NCBI GenBank assembly: GCA_015064445.1
Contig: SVSE01000003.1
Span: 86,324-150,323, forward strand
DNA from: Oscillospiraceae bacterium
GTDB taxonomy: Bacteria; Bacillota; Clostridia; Oscillospirales; CAG-272
Reading direction: 5' to 3'
Length of the DNA: 64,000 nt
The translations under genes were made by a program, and so were the position numbers. Shown here in pieces: positions 34,524 through 43,946 of the stretch. Position 1 is the first letter of the stretch, and every line of letters starts with the position of its first letter. Below the pieces are notes generated by a model, which did not search any database, had not been told where the DNA came from, and saw only the letters and a list, made by a program, of their open reading frames with translations.

Positions 34524-35627
34524 TTATAGATACTTTTCAGCAAGCTCGTCAATATACCTTGCAAGCTCTCGGTCGGTGATTAGATGGTTATACTTTGCAA
34601 TATATTTTTTGAGAGCCTCTTTATTTATTTCCTTTGGCTTGCCCCCGAAGCGATTTAGGACGTTGTCCGAGAAGATTTTTTGAACGCACTCGGTTGGAAG
34701 ATTGATGCCGTGCAAATTGTGGTCATCAAAGGACGGAACGAACTCGTTTCCTGCAAAATAGCGATATTCTCTGTCACAGAGCCAAATACCACCTTCCATA
34801 TGAACAGGATAGTCCATATCAGTACCAAAACACACTCTATCGGCATATTTCTCAAAGAAAGCACGATAATACTCTGGACGCTTTTCAAAGCCGATGTACA
34901 TCTCGCCTCCTGGCGTGATATCTACCGAGAGGTTTTTGTATTTTGCGAACATTTCCTCAAGAGCCTCGGGATTTTCCGAGCTGAAGAAGAAGTGAGCGAG
35001 GCACAAATTAAGGCTCGGATACTTTTCCAAAACATTTTTTACTTGTGATTGAATTTCTTCATATGCTGGATATGAGCCATCTCCGTAGAACCAGCCCCTT
35101 GCAACTCTATCCTCGGTTGCGTTGGTCCAAAAATCCTCAGGGTCGAGCGCGTGCATGAGAAGAGGTGTGTTTTCCTTTTCCATTTTTGCAAAAGCGCTAT
35201 CAAAAAGCTCGCCATCAAGTGGGTTGCCTACTCTTTTATAAAGGTTTGGCTTGCCCTCGAGCATCTTTATTCCGTCAAAGCCTATCTCCATAAGCTCATC
35301 AAGCTGTGTAACAAGCTCCATGCCAGCAAGGTCCTCGCCCCTTGCAGGATAGGACGGATAAATAAATCCACCATAGGCAAAGGTGTTCTCGTTTAAGAGC
35401 TTATAAAAAGCACATATAATGTTATTGCTTACATCTCTTGGCACAGGAATAGGATTTCCTGACGGAAGCGAGGCAAGGGTTATATATGTAAGGCCACAAA
35501 CCTTGCGATATTCCTCAAGACCGTGAAGGAAGGGCTCGCCATTATCGTCGTGCCATTTGTGCATATGAATATGTCCGTCAACTACATTTTTTACCGTCGG
35601 AAACGGCTTTTCAAGATATTTTCCCAT
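34524..35627 (-). CDS. Amidohydrolase-family metal-dependent hydrolase
   Basis: 367 residues, amidohydrolase-2 type barrel: VVDGHIHMH near 15 (HxH metal site), GIKMLEGKPNLYKRVGNP near 118 (Lys), LLMHALDPEDF near 156 (His), LCLAHFFFSS near 207 (His) and FGTDMDYPVHM near 270 (Asp). Such enzymes cleave amide or C-C bonds, for example uronate or aromatic carboxylates. Last gene of a four-gene minus-strand operon (spacings 14, 9 and 23 bp). Confidence 0.85.
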   Translation of the reverse strand: MGKYLEKPFPTVKNVVDGHIHMHKWHDDNGEPFLHGLEEYRKVCGLTYITLASLPSGNPIPVPRDVSNNIICAFYKLLNENTFAYGGFIYPSYPARGEDLAGMELVTQLDELMEIGFDGIKMLEGKPNLYKRVGNPLDGELFDSAFAKMEKENTPLLMHALDPEDFWTNATEDRVARGWFYGDGSYPAYEEIQSQVKNVLEKYPSLNLCLAHFFFSSENPEALEEMFAKYKNLSVDITPGGEMYIGFEKRPEYYRAFFEKYADRVCFGTDMDYPVHMEGGIWLCDREYRYFAGNEFVPSFDDHNLHGINLPTECVQKIFSDNVLNRFGGKPKEINKEALKKYIAKYNHLITDRELARYIDELAEKYL

Positions 35628-35641
35628 TTTTACTCCTAGAT

Positions 35642-37744
35642 TTACTCGACAGGTGGGGGATATGCTACCTCAAGCGCCTCATAGCTCTTTTCAAGATAGT
35701 CCTCGACATATTCGAGGTGCTCCTCCCAAGTCTTTATTGCTGTTATATATGAGGGATTTGTCCAGGTGTTCTTGCCTATTACATCCCACTTTTCAAAGTT
35801 TGCCTTGTACGCATCTGCGTGAGCGCGTGCATAGGTCATAATCTCATCGATTTTATCAAAAACCATAGTCTTGTTTTTCACAAGCTCCTCGCCAACCAGC
35901 GCCTTGAACTCGTCAAAGGCAACAAGCCCCTTGAACCAAGGATTTTGCTGTGCTGTCCAAAGAAGTGCTGGGTCCTTAAATGCTCCATTGCCCTTGTGCG
36001 AAACATTTCCAACTGACATATCAAAATCCCACACAGGTCCACAAATAAGCTTTCCGTCCACATCCTTATACATATAAACGCTTGAATAGTTGGTGTCGGG
36101 ATTCTTAAAGAGCTCGAAAACGATATATGCTTGGGCAAAGGATTTTACATCTATTAGCTCCTTGACTCTTTCATAATCGCTTCCCTGTACTGCGCTAATG
36201 CAGTCCTTCAAATACTGCTCAATGTATGCAATTTGAGCCTGTGTTATAGGCTCGGGCTCCTTTATGGAGTATTTTCTATCACTATTTAAGGCGTCGGGCA
36301 CCTTTACGCAGGTTCCGTCTGCCCAACCGTCCATTTCGACCAAAAAGCTTGTGTTAGCATCTGTCGTCGGGTCGGTAATCGGCACTCTGTGCTTGTTAAT
36401 TTCGATTTGCTCACAAAGCAAATACACGCCCCTGTATTCGCCATTTAGGTAAACCTCAACGCTTTTTGCGTTAGGCGATGAGCCAAGCTCCGAAAACATT
36501 CCACCAACATTATAAGCAAGGTTGTTTCTCAGAAGCGAATTGTCAATATAGTCTGCCAAAAGCACCCAGTCGCGTGCCTTGCCATAGTTAAAGAGCTCTT
36601 GCTTTTCGTCAAACTTTATCTTATATGGCTTTTTATCGAACTTCGACCAGGTAGAGTTTCCTCTGCCCTTTATCTGCGCACTCTTGTCAAAGAGATAGCC
36701 ATATACTCCGTCGGCATCGTAGAAGGTAATCTGACACTCGACATAAGTAGTTTTCGAGGTAATGCCTACACCGTTTTTAGTGTCAATTGTAATCACAGGC
36801 AAGCCGTTTCCCTCAAGCGCGAAGTACGCAACGAGGCTAAGGGACTCGGTTGCCACAACGGAAATTTCTTCCTCGGTTGAGCCGTTTGACCAACAAACGA
36901 ACTTATATCCGTCCTTGGCAACTGCTCTTACCTGCTCGCTTGCCGTTTTATCGTCAACCTCTTGGGCGCTCTTGCCCTCTATTGTTCCCTTGCTTGTATC
37001 AGCGCTTGAAAACGAAATTATATGGAATTTTTGGAAAATGGCAGTGTAAACAAGGTCCTTATCGCCTGCCATATCGCTTCTTCCTATCTTGCTTATTCCG
37101 TCATCCCAGCCGACAAAGCGATAACCCGAGCTTGCAAGTGCCATAACGAGATTAGTGTACTCACCGTATGCGAGCTCCTGCTCGGCAATACCGCTTATGT
37201 ATCCACCCTCGGTTGCTTGATATTTAACTGTAATCTTATTTGTAAAAATCGCATTAACGCTTAAATTGTCGCTTGCGATATCGGTTCTTGTCGGCTCGGT
37301 CTTGCCGTCGCTCCACGAAACGAAGCGATAGCCCTCGTGTGGGGTTGCAGTAACGGCACTTCCCGTGCTACCCTTTTCAAGAGTTTGCGACGAGGCTCCC
37401 TCTATATATCCACCGTCATCCGAGGTGTAAGTAAGAGTTGCCGTTTCATATTTTTCAAAGGTTGCGTAAATTGTTGTGCTCTCGCTGAGCGTATCGCGTC
37501 TGAACATATCGGTGCTTCCATCGCTCCACGAAACGAAGCGATAGCCCTCGCTCGCATACGCGGTAACCTCATCAAATAGTGCGCTCTCGCCCTCTAAAAC
37601 CGTTTTTTCCTGTGTTGCTCCACCAAGGACTGTTCCACCCTCAAGAGCGATATATTCAACCTTAACCGTGGTTGATTTTTCACAGGCACAAAAAACGAAA
37701 GCAACGCCGAGAAGCACACATAGCAATATTGCTATTTTTCTCAT
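35642..37744 (-). CDS. CotH-kinase-domain lipoprotein with InlB-type repeats
   Basis: 700 residues. Lipoprotein signal MRKIAILLC...FCAC (Cys about 20). Four divergent InlB B-type repeats (about 25-310), each with a GYRFVSWSDG-like core. Then a CotH domain (about 320-690): GRGNSTWSKFDKKPYKIKF near 375, LYNG-equivalent VYLNGEYRGVYLLCEQIEI near 445, LVEMDG near 480 and GPVWDFDMSVGN near 582. CotH-type domains are protein kinases in spores and domains of cellulosome or surface proteins in gut bacteria. Lipid-anchored outside the cell; AGAGGAG RBS. Confidence 0.88.
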   Translation of the reverse strand: MRKIAILLCVLLGVAFVFCACEKSTTVKVEYIALEGGTVLGGATQEKTVLEGESALFDEVTAYASEGYRFVSWSDGSTDMFRRDTLSESTTIYATFEKYETATLTYTSDDGGYIEGASSQTLEKGSTGSAVTATPHEGYRFVSWSDGKTEPTRTDIASDNLSVNAIFTNKITVKYQATEGGYISGIAEQELAYGEYTNLVMALASSGYRFVGWDDGISKIGRSDMAGDKDLVYTAIFQKFHIISFSSADTSKGTIEGKSAQEVDDKTASEQVRAVAKDGYKFVCWSNGSTEEEISVVATESLSLVAYFALEGNGLPVITIDTKNGVGITSKTTYVECQITFYDADGVYGYLFDKSAQIKGRGNSTWSKFDKKPYKIKFDEKQELFNYGKARDWVLLADYIDNSLLRNNLAYNVGGMFSELGSSPNAKSVEVYLNGEYRGVYLLCEQIEINKHRVPITDPTTDANTSFLVEMDGWADGTCVKVPDALNSDRKYSIKEPEPITQAQIAYIEQYLKDCISAVQGSDYERVKELIDVKSFAQAYIVFELFKNPDTNYSSVYMYKDVDGKLICGPVWDFDMSVGNVSHKGNGAFKDPALLWTAQQNPWFKGLVAFDEFKALVGEELVKNKTMVFDKIDEIMTYARAHADAYKANFEKWDVIGKNTWTNPSYITAIKTWEEHLEYVEDYLEKSYEALEVAYPPPVE

Positions 37745-37753
37745 AAACTCCTC

Positions 37754-38452
37754 TTAAAGCTTTATTTCCGCTATGTGAGGACGGTGATCCGAGGCTACAA
37801 GCTCGGGAATATCGGCGCTCACAAGCTCTATATCGTGACTTATAAATATGTAATCTATCTTTATTGTAGGCTTATCCGACGGAAAACTTTTCTTGTCAGG
37901 CGAAAAGTGCGCCCCTGTGTCGACCATTTTCTCTCTTATAGGCAAAAGCAGGTCATTATCTGGTGTGATATTAAAGTCGCCCATAAGAATACATTTTTCG
38001 TCAGTTATGTGCTCAAGAACTGCTTTAACGGCATTTCTTTGCTCATCGGGATTAAGTCCGAAATGAGTTACAAGAACGGTAATTCCGCCTTCAAGCTTCG
38101 CCTTCAAAATGCAACGTGTTTCGTAATAGCCACCGGGATATTCTCTTGGATTTGGGTCGGGAATAATTATACTCTCGGCGCTTTCAATTTTGTAGCGCGA
38201 CAAAAGTCCGTTTCCGTAAGGTCCTTCAAAATCGTCAATCGCCTTTGCGAAAAAGTGGTTTTTAAGCGAGGTAAGGTCTGAAAGCCTTGCAGTTTGCGCC
38301 CCGAATTTTGCGCCCTCTGCCTCGTCAAACATCTCGTTAAGACCGACAATATCAGCCTCGCAATCCAAAATTGCCTTAGCCATTATCTCATAATCGACCT
38401 CTTGCTTAATATAATTAAGGCAATGCTGTGTATTAAAGCTCATTAGTTTCAT
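37754..38452 (-). CDS. Endonuclease/exonuclease/phosphatase-family protein
   Basis: 232 residues of the EEP fold: MSFNTQHCLNY (Asn), DIVGLNEMF near 35 (Glu), VLVTHFGLNPDEQRNAV near 128 (His), CILMGDFNITPDNDLL near 153 (GDFN) and ASDHRPHIAEIKL at the C-terminus (SDH). Metal-dependent phosphodiesterase or phosphatase; no signal peptide. Middle of the 39225-34524 operon. Confidence 0.88.
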   Translation of the reverse strand: MKLMSFNTQHCLNYIKQEVDYEIMAKAILDCEADIVGLNEMFDEAEGAKFGAQTARLSDLTSLKNHFFAKAIDDFEGPYGNGLLSRYKIESAESIIIPDPNPREYPGGYYETRCILKAKLEGGITVLVTHFGLNPDEQRNAVKAVLEHITDEKCILMGDFNITPDNDLLLPIREKMVDTGAHFSPDKKSFPSDKPTIKIDYIFISHDIELVSADIPELVASDHRPHIAEIKL

Positions 38453-38475
38453 ATTTATCTCTTATTCCCTCTCGT

Positions 38476-39225
38476 TTATCTCTTGCCGGTAGCAAAATCC
38501 ACTATTGTTGAAATGTATTTTTCCTTTACCTCTGGAAACGGCTCAAGCCAGCAATGCTCCATGCCCTCAACCTCGATGTACTCGATATTTCTTCCAAGCT
38601 CTCTCATCGCCTTGACAAATCTATCGGAATGGATTTCCTTGTTTACTGCACCATCCTTATCTCCGTGAAGTATCACATATGGAATATCGGGCATTGTTGG
38701 TGCAAGATGATATGCGCTATGAAGCATAATTTCCTCCTCAAGAGAGCACTCTGTGCCCTCGAAGGCAAGATAAATCGTTCTTGGCAAATCCTCGCGCTCG
38801 GTTGCGTGGAAGGCAAAATCACACACAGGGCAATTTGTAACACACGCCTTAGGTGTTCTCTTGGCATATCTTGTATAAATGAGCGCGCTATGTCCACCCA
38901 TGCTTCCACCCTCAATTACAATAGGTGTTTTATCTGGGTCAAGACCGTGGCGCGCACAGGCAACCTCAATTACCGTATCAACGTATCTTACCGCCTGCGC
39001 GTTCATCCAGCTCCAAGGTCCGTAATATGGGAAAATGGAGAGGACTCCGTTTTCGGCAAGGCGTCTTTCAAGGTCGCCGTTATCGTGCTTCATTCCACAG
39101 CTTCCAAGACCGTGGAAAATAAGAACGATTGACTTAGGTGTGCCGACCAAGATCTCGTGATTTGTATGCGCGTAATATTCAAGAGTATCTGGTGTTATTT
39201 GTGGTACGGTGTATTTAAGCTCCAT
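38476..39225 (-). CDS. Alpha/beta hydrolase (esterase/peptidase-like)
   Basis: 249 residues. LIFHGLGSCGMKH near 33 (oxyanion), VIEGGSMGGHSALIY near 102 (nucleophile Ser in GGSMGG), LHGDKDGAVN near 189 (Asp) and EGMEHCWLEPF near 223 (His). Acyl-peptide or carbohydrate esterase type; cytosolic. First gene of the operon, AAGGAAGG RBS. Confidence 0.85.
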   Translation of the reverse strand: MELKYTVPQITPDTLEYYAHTNHEILVGTPKSIVLIFHGLGSCGMKHDNGDLERRLAENGVLSIFPYYGPWSWMNAQAVRYVDTVIEVACARHGLDPDKTPIVIEGGSMGGHSALIYTRYAKRTPKACVTNCPVCDFAFHATEREDLPRTIYLAFEGTECSLEEEIMLHSAYHLAPTMPDIPYVILHGDKDGAVNKEIHSDRFVKAMRELGRNIEYIEVEGMEHCWLEPFPEVKEKYISTIVDFATGKR

Positions 39226-39255
39226 AACAAATACCTTCCTTTTTAATCTATTTTA

Positions 39256-39284
39256 ATTCTATCATAAAATACGCGCTCTTGCAA
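39256..39284 (-). promoter_or_regulatory. Promoter of the four-gene hydrolase/CotH operon
   Basis: TTGCAA (39279-39284), 17 bp spacer, TAGAAT (39256-39261), minus strand, divergent from the GH4 gene. Confidence 0.55.
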
Positions 39285-39391
39285 CACGAAAAATAATATA
39301 TTTTTTTAAAAATAGTATAGATTTTTAAATTGTTTTGTTGTAAAATAAACACAGGACACTTTGTCCGAATTTATCAAGGATGGAATTTTTT

Positions 39392-40774
39392 ATGAAAATC
39401 GAAAATGGCAAGGCGCAGGGCGTCAAAATTGCATATATCGGTGGCGGCTCTCGTGGCTGGGCTTGGGGGCTTATGAGTGACCTTGCAAGCTGTGATGATA
39501 TGAACGGAGAGGTTTATCTCTACGACATCGACAACGAGGCATCTAAGGCTAACGAAATTATCGGAAACAAGTTTAATGACGCTGAGGGCGCAACCTCTAA
39601 GTGGAATTACAAGGCGGTTGAAACGATCAAAGAGGCGCTAACGGGTGCTAACTTCGTTGTTATTTCAATTCTCCCTGGCACATTTGATGAAATGGAGAGC
39701 GATGTACATACTCCTGAAAAATACGGAATTTATCAAAGCGTAGGCGATACAAGTGGCCCTGGTGGTATTGTTAGAGCTATGCGCACTATTCCTATGTTTG
39801 AGGAAATTGCGAAGAATATCGAAAAATACTCACCTGATGCGTGGGTTATCAACTATACGAACCCTATGACTCTTTGCGTTAAGGCGCTCTATAAAACCTT
39901 CCCAAAAATCAAGGCGTTCGGTTGCTGTCACGAGGTTTTTGGTACTCAAGGTCTTCTTTGCTGGATGGTTGAGGAATTCCTTGGCGAAAAGGCAACCAAA
40001 AAGGACATAAAGGTTAATCCTGTGAGCGTAAACCACTTTACTTGGCTTACAAGCGCAAGCTATCACGGAATCGACCTCTTCCCATACTACGAAAAGTATT
40101 GCGAAAAATATTCGGACGGTCTTCCGATGACTGACAACAACTGGATGAACAACCACTTTGCAAGTCAGCACAAGGTTAAATTCGATTTGTTCAGAAAATA
40201 TGGCTATATCGCAGCCGCAGGCGACCGTCATCTTGCCGAGTTCTGCCCAGGTAAGTGGTATCTTGAAAGCCCTGAAAGAGTTCACGAAATGAAGTTTGGG
40301 CTTACTCCTGTTTCGTGGAGAAAGCAGGATTTGAAGAATCGTCTTGAGAGAAGCCGTAAGCTACTTTCGGGCGAGGAAGAGGTTAAAATTAACAACACAG
40401 GCGAGGAGGGTGTTACTCAAATGCGCGCGCTTCTCGGACTTTGCGACCTTGTAACAAATGTAAACATTCCAAACGAGGGACAAATTCCAAATCTCCCTCT
40501 TGGTGCAGTTGTTGAAACTAATGCTGTGTTCAGATCAGACAGCGTTCGCCCTGTTATGGCAGGACCTATTCCAAATGCTATTTATCCACTCGTTTCAAGG
40601 ATTTGCACCGAGCAGGAGGCAGTTTCTGACGCTATCGCTAATCGCGACCTCGAGGCTATCTTTAACGCCTTTGCATCAGATCCTCTTGTTACCTGCTCTC
40701 TTGCTGACGCAAGAAAGCTCTTTGACGAAATGGTCGAGAACACAAAGAAGTATTTGACAGATTACAATATTTAA
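39392..40774 (+). CDS. GH4-family alpha-glucosidase/alpha-galactosidase
   Basis: 460 residues. N-terminal NAD-binding KIAYIGGGSRGWAWGLMSDL near 12, VVISILPGTFDEMESDV near 86, VINYTNPMTLCVKALYKTFPKIKAFGCCHEVFGTQ near 150 (metal-binding Cys/His) and VNHFTWLTSASYHGIDLFP near 210 identify family GH4, which hydrolyses glycosides by an NAD/Mn oxidation-elimination route. Start chosen at 39392, with AAGGATGG upstream; an ATG four codons earlier overlaps that RBS. Divergent from the esterase/CotH operon. Confidence 0.9.
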   Translation: MKIENGKAQGVKIAYIGGGSRGWAWGLMSDLASCDDMNGEVYLYDIDNEASKANEIIGNKFNDAEGATSKWNYKAVETIKEALTGANFVVISILPGTFDEMESDVHTPEKYGIYQSVGDTSGPGGIVRAMRTIPMFEEIAKNIEKYSPDAWVINYTNPMTLCVKALYKTFPKIKAFGCCHEVFGTQGLLCWMVEEFLGEKATKKDIKVNPVSVNHFTWLTSASYHGIDLFPYYEKYCEKYSDGLPMTDNNWMNNHFASQHKVKFDLFRKYGYIAAAGDRHLAEFCPGKWYLESPERVHEMKFGLTPVSWRKQDLKNRLERSRKLLSGEEEVKINNTGEEGVTQMRALLGLCDLVTNVNIPNEGQIPNLPLGAVVETNAVFRSDSVRPVMAGPIPNAIYPLVSRICTEQEAVSDAIANRDLEAIFNAFASDPLVTCSLADARKLFDEMVENTKKYLTDYNI

Positions 40775-40814
40775 GTGCGAAACGCGAAGTGCGAAGTGCG
40801 AAGATATTATAAAT

Positions 40815-40856
40815 GAAAAAAGAGCAAGATTTTAAACTCTTGCTCTTTTGTTTTTA
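40815..40856 (+). terminator. Terminator of the GH4 gene
   Basis: AGAGCAAGA...CTCTTGCTCT hairpin with T run. Confidence 0.8.
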
Positions 40857-40862
40857 AGAATC

Positions 40863-40966
40863 TTTAAGCAAAATTAGACAAGGCGCACCACAGTGGGCAG
40901 ACGAAGGCTATCTTCTCGATAGTCGAGGTTGTCCACGAGGAGCTACGCAGTATAATGAAGCTTAAA
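40863..40966 (+). repeat. Covarying structured element, copy B
   Basis: Outer TTTAAGC/GCTTAAA, conserved ATTAGACAAGGCGCACC, stem 1 GTGG/CCAC, stem 2 GGCTATC/GATAGTC, conserved GAGGAGCTACGCAGTATAATG. It ends 2 bases from the jag stop codon. Confidence 0.85.
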
Positions 40967-40967
40967 T

Positions 40968-41843
40968 TTATTTTTTGTCGACTGTAATTACAATCTTACG
41001 AGTCTCATCATAGCCAACGCTATGTGTTGAAACGCCCTCGATTTTTTGAACCTCGGAGTGGATGATTCTTCTCTCGTATGGGTTCATTGGGTCGAGATGA
41101 ATGTTTCTATTTTGACGGAGCGCCTTATCTGCCATCTTTCTTGCGAGTGCACGAAGTGTCTGCTCTCTCTTTGCACGGTAGTTCTCGATATCAACAACAA
41201 CCTTTACATATTCCTTGTGGTCGGTGTCGCTCTTTCTTGCAAGACAAAGGTTTGCAAGATACTGAATTGCATCGAGTGTTTCGCCATGGTGGCCGATAAG
41301 TGTGCTTGCGCCCTCTCCCTCAACGGTAACAAGTCTTGAAACATAACCGTTTTCATCAGGAGTGAGGTCGCCTACAACCTCGCACTTAAAGCCGATGCTT
41401 GCAATAAAGTCACGAATAAATCCGATTGCGAGCGACTTTTCAGACGCTGTAACCTTGATGTCCTCGTCCTTAATTGGCTCCTTAACTGTCTCAGCCTTTG
41501 GAGCTTGCTTCTTTTCTGGCTTCTTATCGTGCTTTTTATTGTTTTGCTTATTGTTATTTTGTTGAGGCTTCTTTTCCTGCTGTGGAGCCTGCTTAGGAGC
41601 TTCCTTCTTTGGCTCTGGCTTCTTTTCCTGCTTCTTCTCGACAGGCTTTGCTCTTTCAGGTCTTCCGTCATCAACGGTTACCTTGATTTCTGCAGGCTGT
41701 GAGCCGAAAATTCCAAGAAATCCCTTTTTGCCCTCGCAGATAATCTCGGTGTTAACGATTTCTCCAACGCTTGAATAGAGCGAAACAGCCTTGGAATAAG
41801 CGTCCTCAACGCTTTTTGCTGTAACTGTATATTCGAATTTCAT
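40968..41843 (-). CDS. jag: Jag/KhpB RNA-binding protein
   Basis: 291 residues. N-terminal Jag_N domain (1-52, with KKGFLGIFGSQPAEIKV), a long Lys/Pro/Gln-rich linker (about 58-130), a KH domain (about 137-215, LIGHHGETLDAIQYLANL) and an R3H domain (about 220-288, NPYERRIIHSEVQ). It is the SpoIIIJ-associated RNA-binding protein that follows yidC in most Firmicutes and affects cell-wall synthesis. GAGGAA RBS. Confidence 0.95.
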   Translation of the reverse strand: MKFEYTVTAKSVEDAYSKAVSLYSSVGEIVNTEIICEGKKGFLGIFGSQPAEIKVTVDDGRPERAKPVEKKQEKKPEPKKEAPKQAPQQEKKPQQNNNKQNNKKHDKKPEKKQAPKAETVKEPIKDEDIKVTASEKSLAIGFIRDFIASIGFKCEVVGDLTPDENGYVSRLVTVEGEGASTLIGHHGETLDAIQYLANLCLARKSDTDHKEYVKVVVDIENYRAKREQTLRALARKMADKALRQNRNIHLDPMNPYERRIIHSEVQKIEGVSTHSVGYDETRKIVITVDKK

Positions 41844-41897
41844 ATTTTTCCTCGTGGCAGAATGCCGTGACGGCTAATTCTGCATTATCTTACTTAA

Positions 41898-42905
41898 TTA
41901 GTCGTCTATATGATGAAGTGAGCGATATTCGCCCGGTGCAACAACATAGTTTGCGTCCTTTTTGCTCTTTGTGTTGCCCTTGAGATCTCTTTCTGCCTTC
42001 TTATAATCCTCCTCGGTAAACTTAGGATATGGCATAAGCTTATAGAAGATGAACTGCTGAAGCATTGAAAGAAGTGTTCTGAAAATCCAGTAGATACCGA
42101 TTCCTGCAGCAAAGCTGAATGTAATGAACATCGTCATAAGAGGAAGCACATACATCATAATCTTCATTGAGGAATTGTTCATTTCCTGTGCCTGTGGATT
42201 TTGATATGACATTTTCTTGGACAAGAACTGTGAAAGATACATAAGTCCAAGGTTGATAAGTGGAATGAAGATGAGCCACCAGTAGCTCTTACCAAACGCA
42301 TTAAATGGTGTAATACCAAGGTCGATTCCAAAAAGTGTCATATTTGGAAGTCCCTCTATTCCACCAACATCGTTGATTACAGCCTGAAGATCCTCCCCAA
42401 GCTTTCCGAATGCCTCGGAATTATTTCTAAGCTCAGAGATGATATTGAACTGTGCGATGCCGTCCTTTGCATATGCACCTGCATCTCCCAAGCCAAGAGC
42501 AACATAAATGCTCTGACAAACATCCTTACCGATTCCTGAAAGGAATTCGAGAGGACGAATTACAACACGGTAAATTGGGAAGATGAGTATAAGCTGAAGC
42601 AACATAGGAAGACAGCCTGCAAGCTGTGAGTAGCCCTCCTTTTGATAGAGGTCCATAATCTCCTGCTGCATCTTCTTCATTGTTACTTGGTCTGTTCTGC
42701 CCTTGTACTTGCTTCTAATCGCCATTTCCTTTGGGCGAATGCTTGCCTGCTTTACCATATTCTTCTGTTGCTTATAACCAAATGGGCAAAGAAGAAGCTG
42801 CATAGCGAGAGCAAACAAAAGCATAGCAAGAACATAGTTGCCACCTGTAACCCAGGAGCAGCCCTTCATTACATAGCCAAGCAATTTTGCTAACCAATCA
42901 AACAT
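41898..42905 (-). CDS. yidC: YidC/Oxa1 membrane protein insertase
   Basis: 335 residues, five hydrophobic helices. The cytoplasmic loop [66 protein letters not shown] is typical of the insertase family. A 100-residue extracytoplasmic stretch at about 125-205 is longer than in SpoIIIJ, and no lipobox is present. Inserts membrane proteins with or without Sec. Start overlaps yidD by eight bases. Confidence 0.95.
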   Translation of the reverse strand: MFDWLAKLLGYVMKGCSWVTGGNYVLAMLLFALAMQLLLCPFGYKQQKNMVKQASIRPKEMAIRSKYKGRTDQVTMKKMQQEIMDLYQKEGYSQLAGCLPMLLQLILIFPIYRVVIRPLEFLSGIGKDVCQSIYVALGLGDAGAYAKDGIAQFNIISELRNNSEAFGKLGEDLQAVINDVGGIEGLPNMTLFGIDLGITPFNAFGKSYWWLIFIPLINLGLMYLSQFLSKKMSYQNPQAQEMNNSSMKIMMYVLPLMTMFITFSFAAGIGIYWIFRTLLSMLQQFIFYKLMPYPKFTEEDYKKAERDLKGNTKSKKDANYVVAPGEYRSLHHIDD

Positions 42906-43164
42906 TTTTATTCTCCTTTAATTGTTCCCTCGGCTCTCGTCTGAGAGTGAATTTCTCGGGAACTGGATCGTAACCGCCTCGGCAAAAGGGATTGCATCTC
43001 AAAATTCGCCATGTGGCAAGGATTGAGCCCTTTATCGCGCCGTGCTTATCAAGCGCCTCAAGTGCATATTCCGAGCAGGTCGGTGTAAAGCGACACGCAT
43101 TCGGTAGCAATGGCGAGATTAGCTTGCGGTATGCCTTTATGAAAAATTTAAGAATTTTTTTCAT
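42898..43164 (-). CDS. yidD: Membrane protein insertion efficiency factor
   Basis: 88 residues. [63 protein letters not shown] is the full YidD signature with its conserved cysteines. Overlaps both rnpA and yidC, so translation is coupled. ATG at 43164; a GTG one codon earlier is equally possible. Confidence 0.95.
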   Translation of the reverse strand: MKKILKFFIKAYRKLISPLLPNACRFTPTCSEYALEALDKHGAIKGSILATWRILRCNPFCRGGYDPVPEKFTLRREPREQLKENKNV

Positions 43165-43537
43165 CACTTATGAATTTTAACGCCTTAAAGGCCCTTGTAA
43201 GGTCGTATCTTATGTCCTCAGAGCTTGCCTCAGATGCGCTCGCCCTTGCGACTAAAACTATAAGATAGCCCTTTTTTAGATTGTTTTCCTTTTCGGTCTG
43301 TCTTAATCCCTCACGCAAAATTCTTTTGATACGGTTGCGTATATGCGCCTTTCCTATTTTCTTGGAAACCGTAAGACCGATTCTGTTTATATATTTCTTT
43401 TCGGGATTTGCCCTCATAAGCCTTGTCGCCTTTAAATCCTTTAGGATATAGACGATAAGATGCCTTGCGACAAACTTGTCCCCCTTTGCGTAAGACTTCG
43501 AGTATAAATGGTTTTCGCTTATAGCAATATGCTTCAT
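43148..43537 (-). CDS. rnpA: Ribonuclease P protein component
   Basis: 129 residues. [29 protein letters not shown] near 53 is the RNR signature of the RNase P protein, which binds the catalytic RNA to mature tRNA 5' ends. ATG at 43537 follows GAGG; the in-frame GTG two codons earlier lacks spacing. Overlaps yidD. Confidence 0.95.
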   Translation of the reverse strand: MKHIAISENHLYSKSYAKGDKFVARHLIVYILKDLKATRLMRANPEKKYINRIGLTVSKKIGKAHIRNRIKRILREGLRQTEKENNLKKGYLIVLVARASASEASSEDIRYDLTRAFKALKFISDEKNS

Positions 43538-43614
43538 ATGCACCTCTTTGTAGCCAAAATGCTACACTTGACAGTACTTGATTTTAGGGCTCTCGCCCGA
43601 CAATGAATGACATT

Positions 43615-43647
43615 GAAAAAACACCGAACGACTATGCGCTCGGTGTC
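43615..43647 (-). terminator. Partial terminator between rpmH and rnpA
   Basis: ACACCGA...TCGGTGT hairpin followed by six T on the minus strand, 22 bases behind the rpmH stop. It would raise L34 output relative to the rest of the operon. Confidence 0.7.
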
Positions 43648-43668
43648 AAGGTGGCAAATAATACTGAA

Positions 43669-43803
43669 TTAGTATGTGAGTCTAGCACGACCCTTTGCGC
43701 GTCTTCTTTTCAAAACTTTTCTTCCGTCAGCAGTTCTCATTCTCTTTCTGAAACCGTGTTCCTTTTTTCTCTGACGCTTCTTAGGCTGGTAAGTTCTTAA
43801 CAT
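43669..43803 (-). CDS. rpmH: 50S ribosomal protein L34
   Basis: 44 residues, beginning [20 protein letters not shown] and ending [12 protein letters not shown], an unmistakable L34. AGGAGGTGCC RBS and a consensus promoter. First gene of rpmH-rnpA-yidD-yidC-jag. dnaA, the usual divergent partner at the replication origin, is not adjacent. Confidence 0.98.
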   Translation of the reverse strand: MLRTYQPKKRQRKKEHGFRKRMRTADGRKVLKRRRAKGRARLTY

Positions 43804-43889
43804 AGCGGCACCTCCTTAACTTATAAATTGGAGCTATATTTAGCATCAATTTAAAACCTATTTATCTTCTCGATTTCAAGACAATGTAT

Positions 43890-43918
43890 ATTATACACAC
43901 ACAAAATACATTTGTCAA
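43890..43918 (-). promoter_or_regulatory. Consensus promoter of the rpmH operon
   Basis: Perfect TTGACA (43913-43918), 17 bp spacer, perfect TATAAT (43890-43895), minus strand. Confidence 0.9.
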
Positions 43919-43946
43919 GTCTTTTTTTTACATATGACTAATATTT

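Noticed and set aside
43804..43946. Replication origin beside rpmH
   Set aside because: No dnaA or dnaN and no cluster of DnaA boxes; the gap holds only the rpmH promoter.
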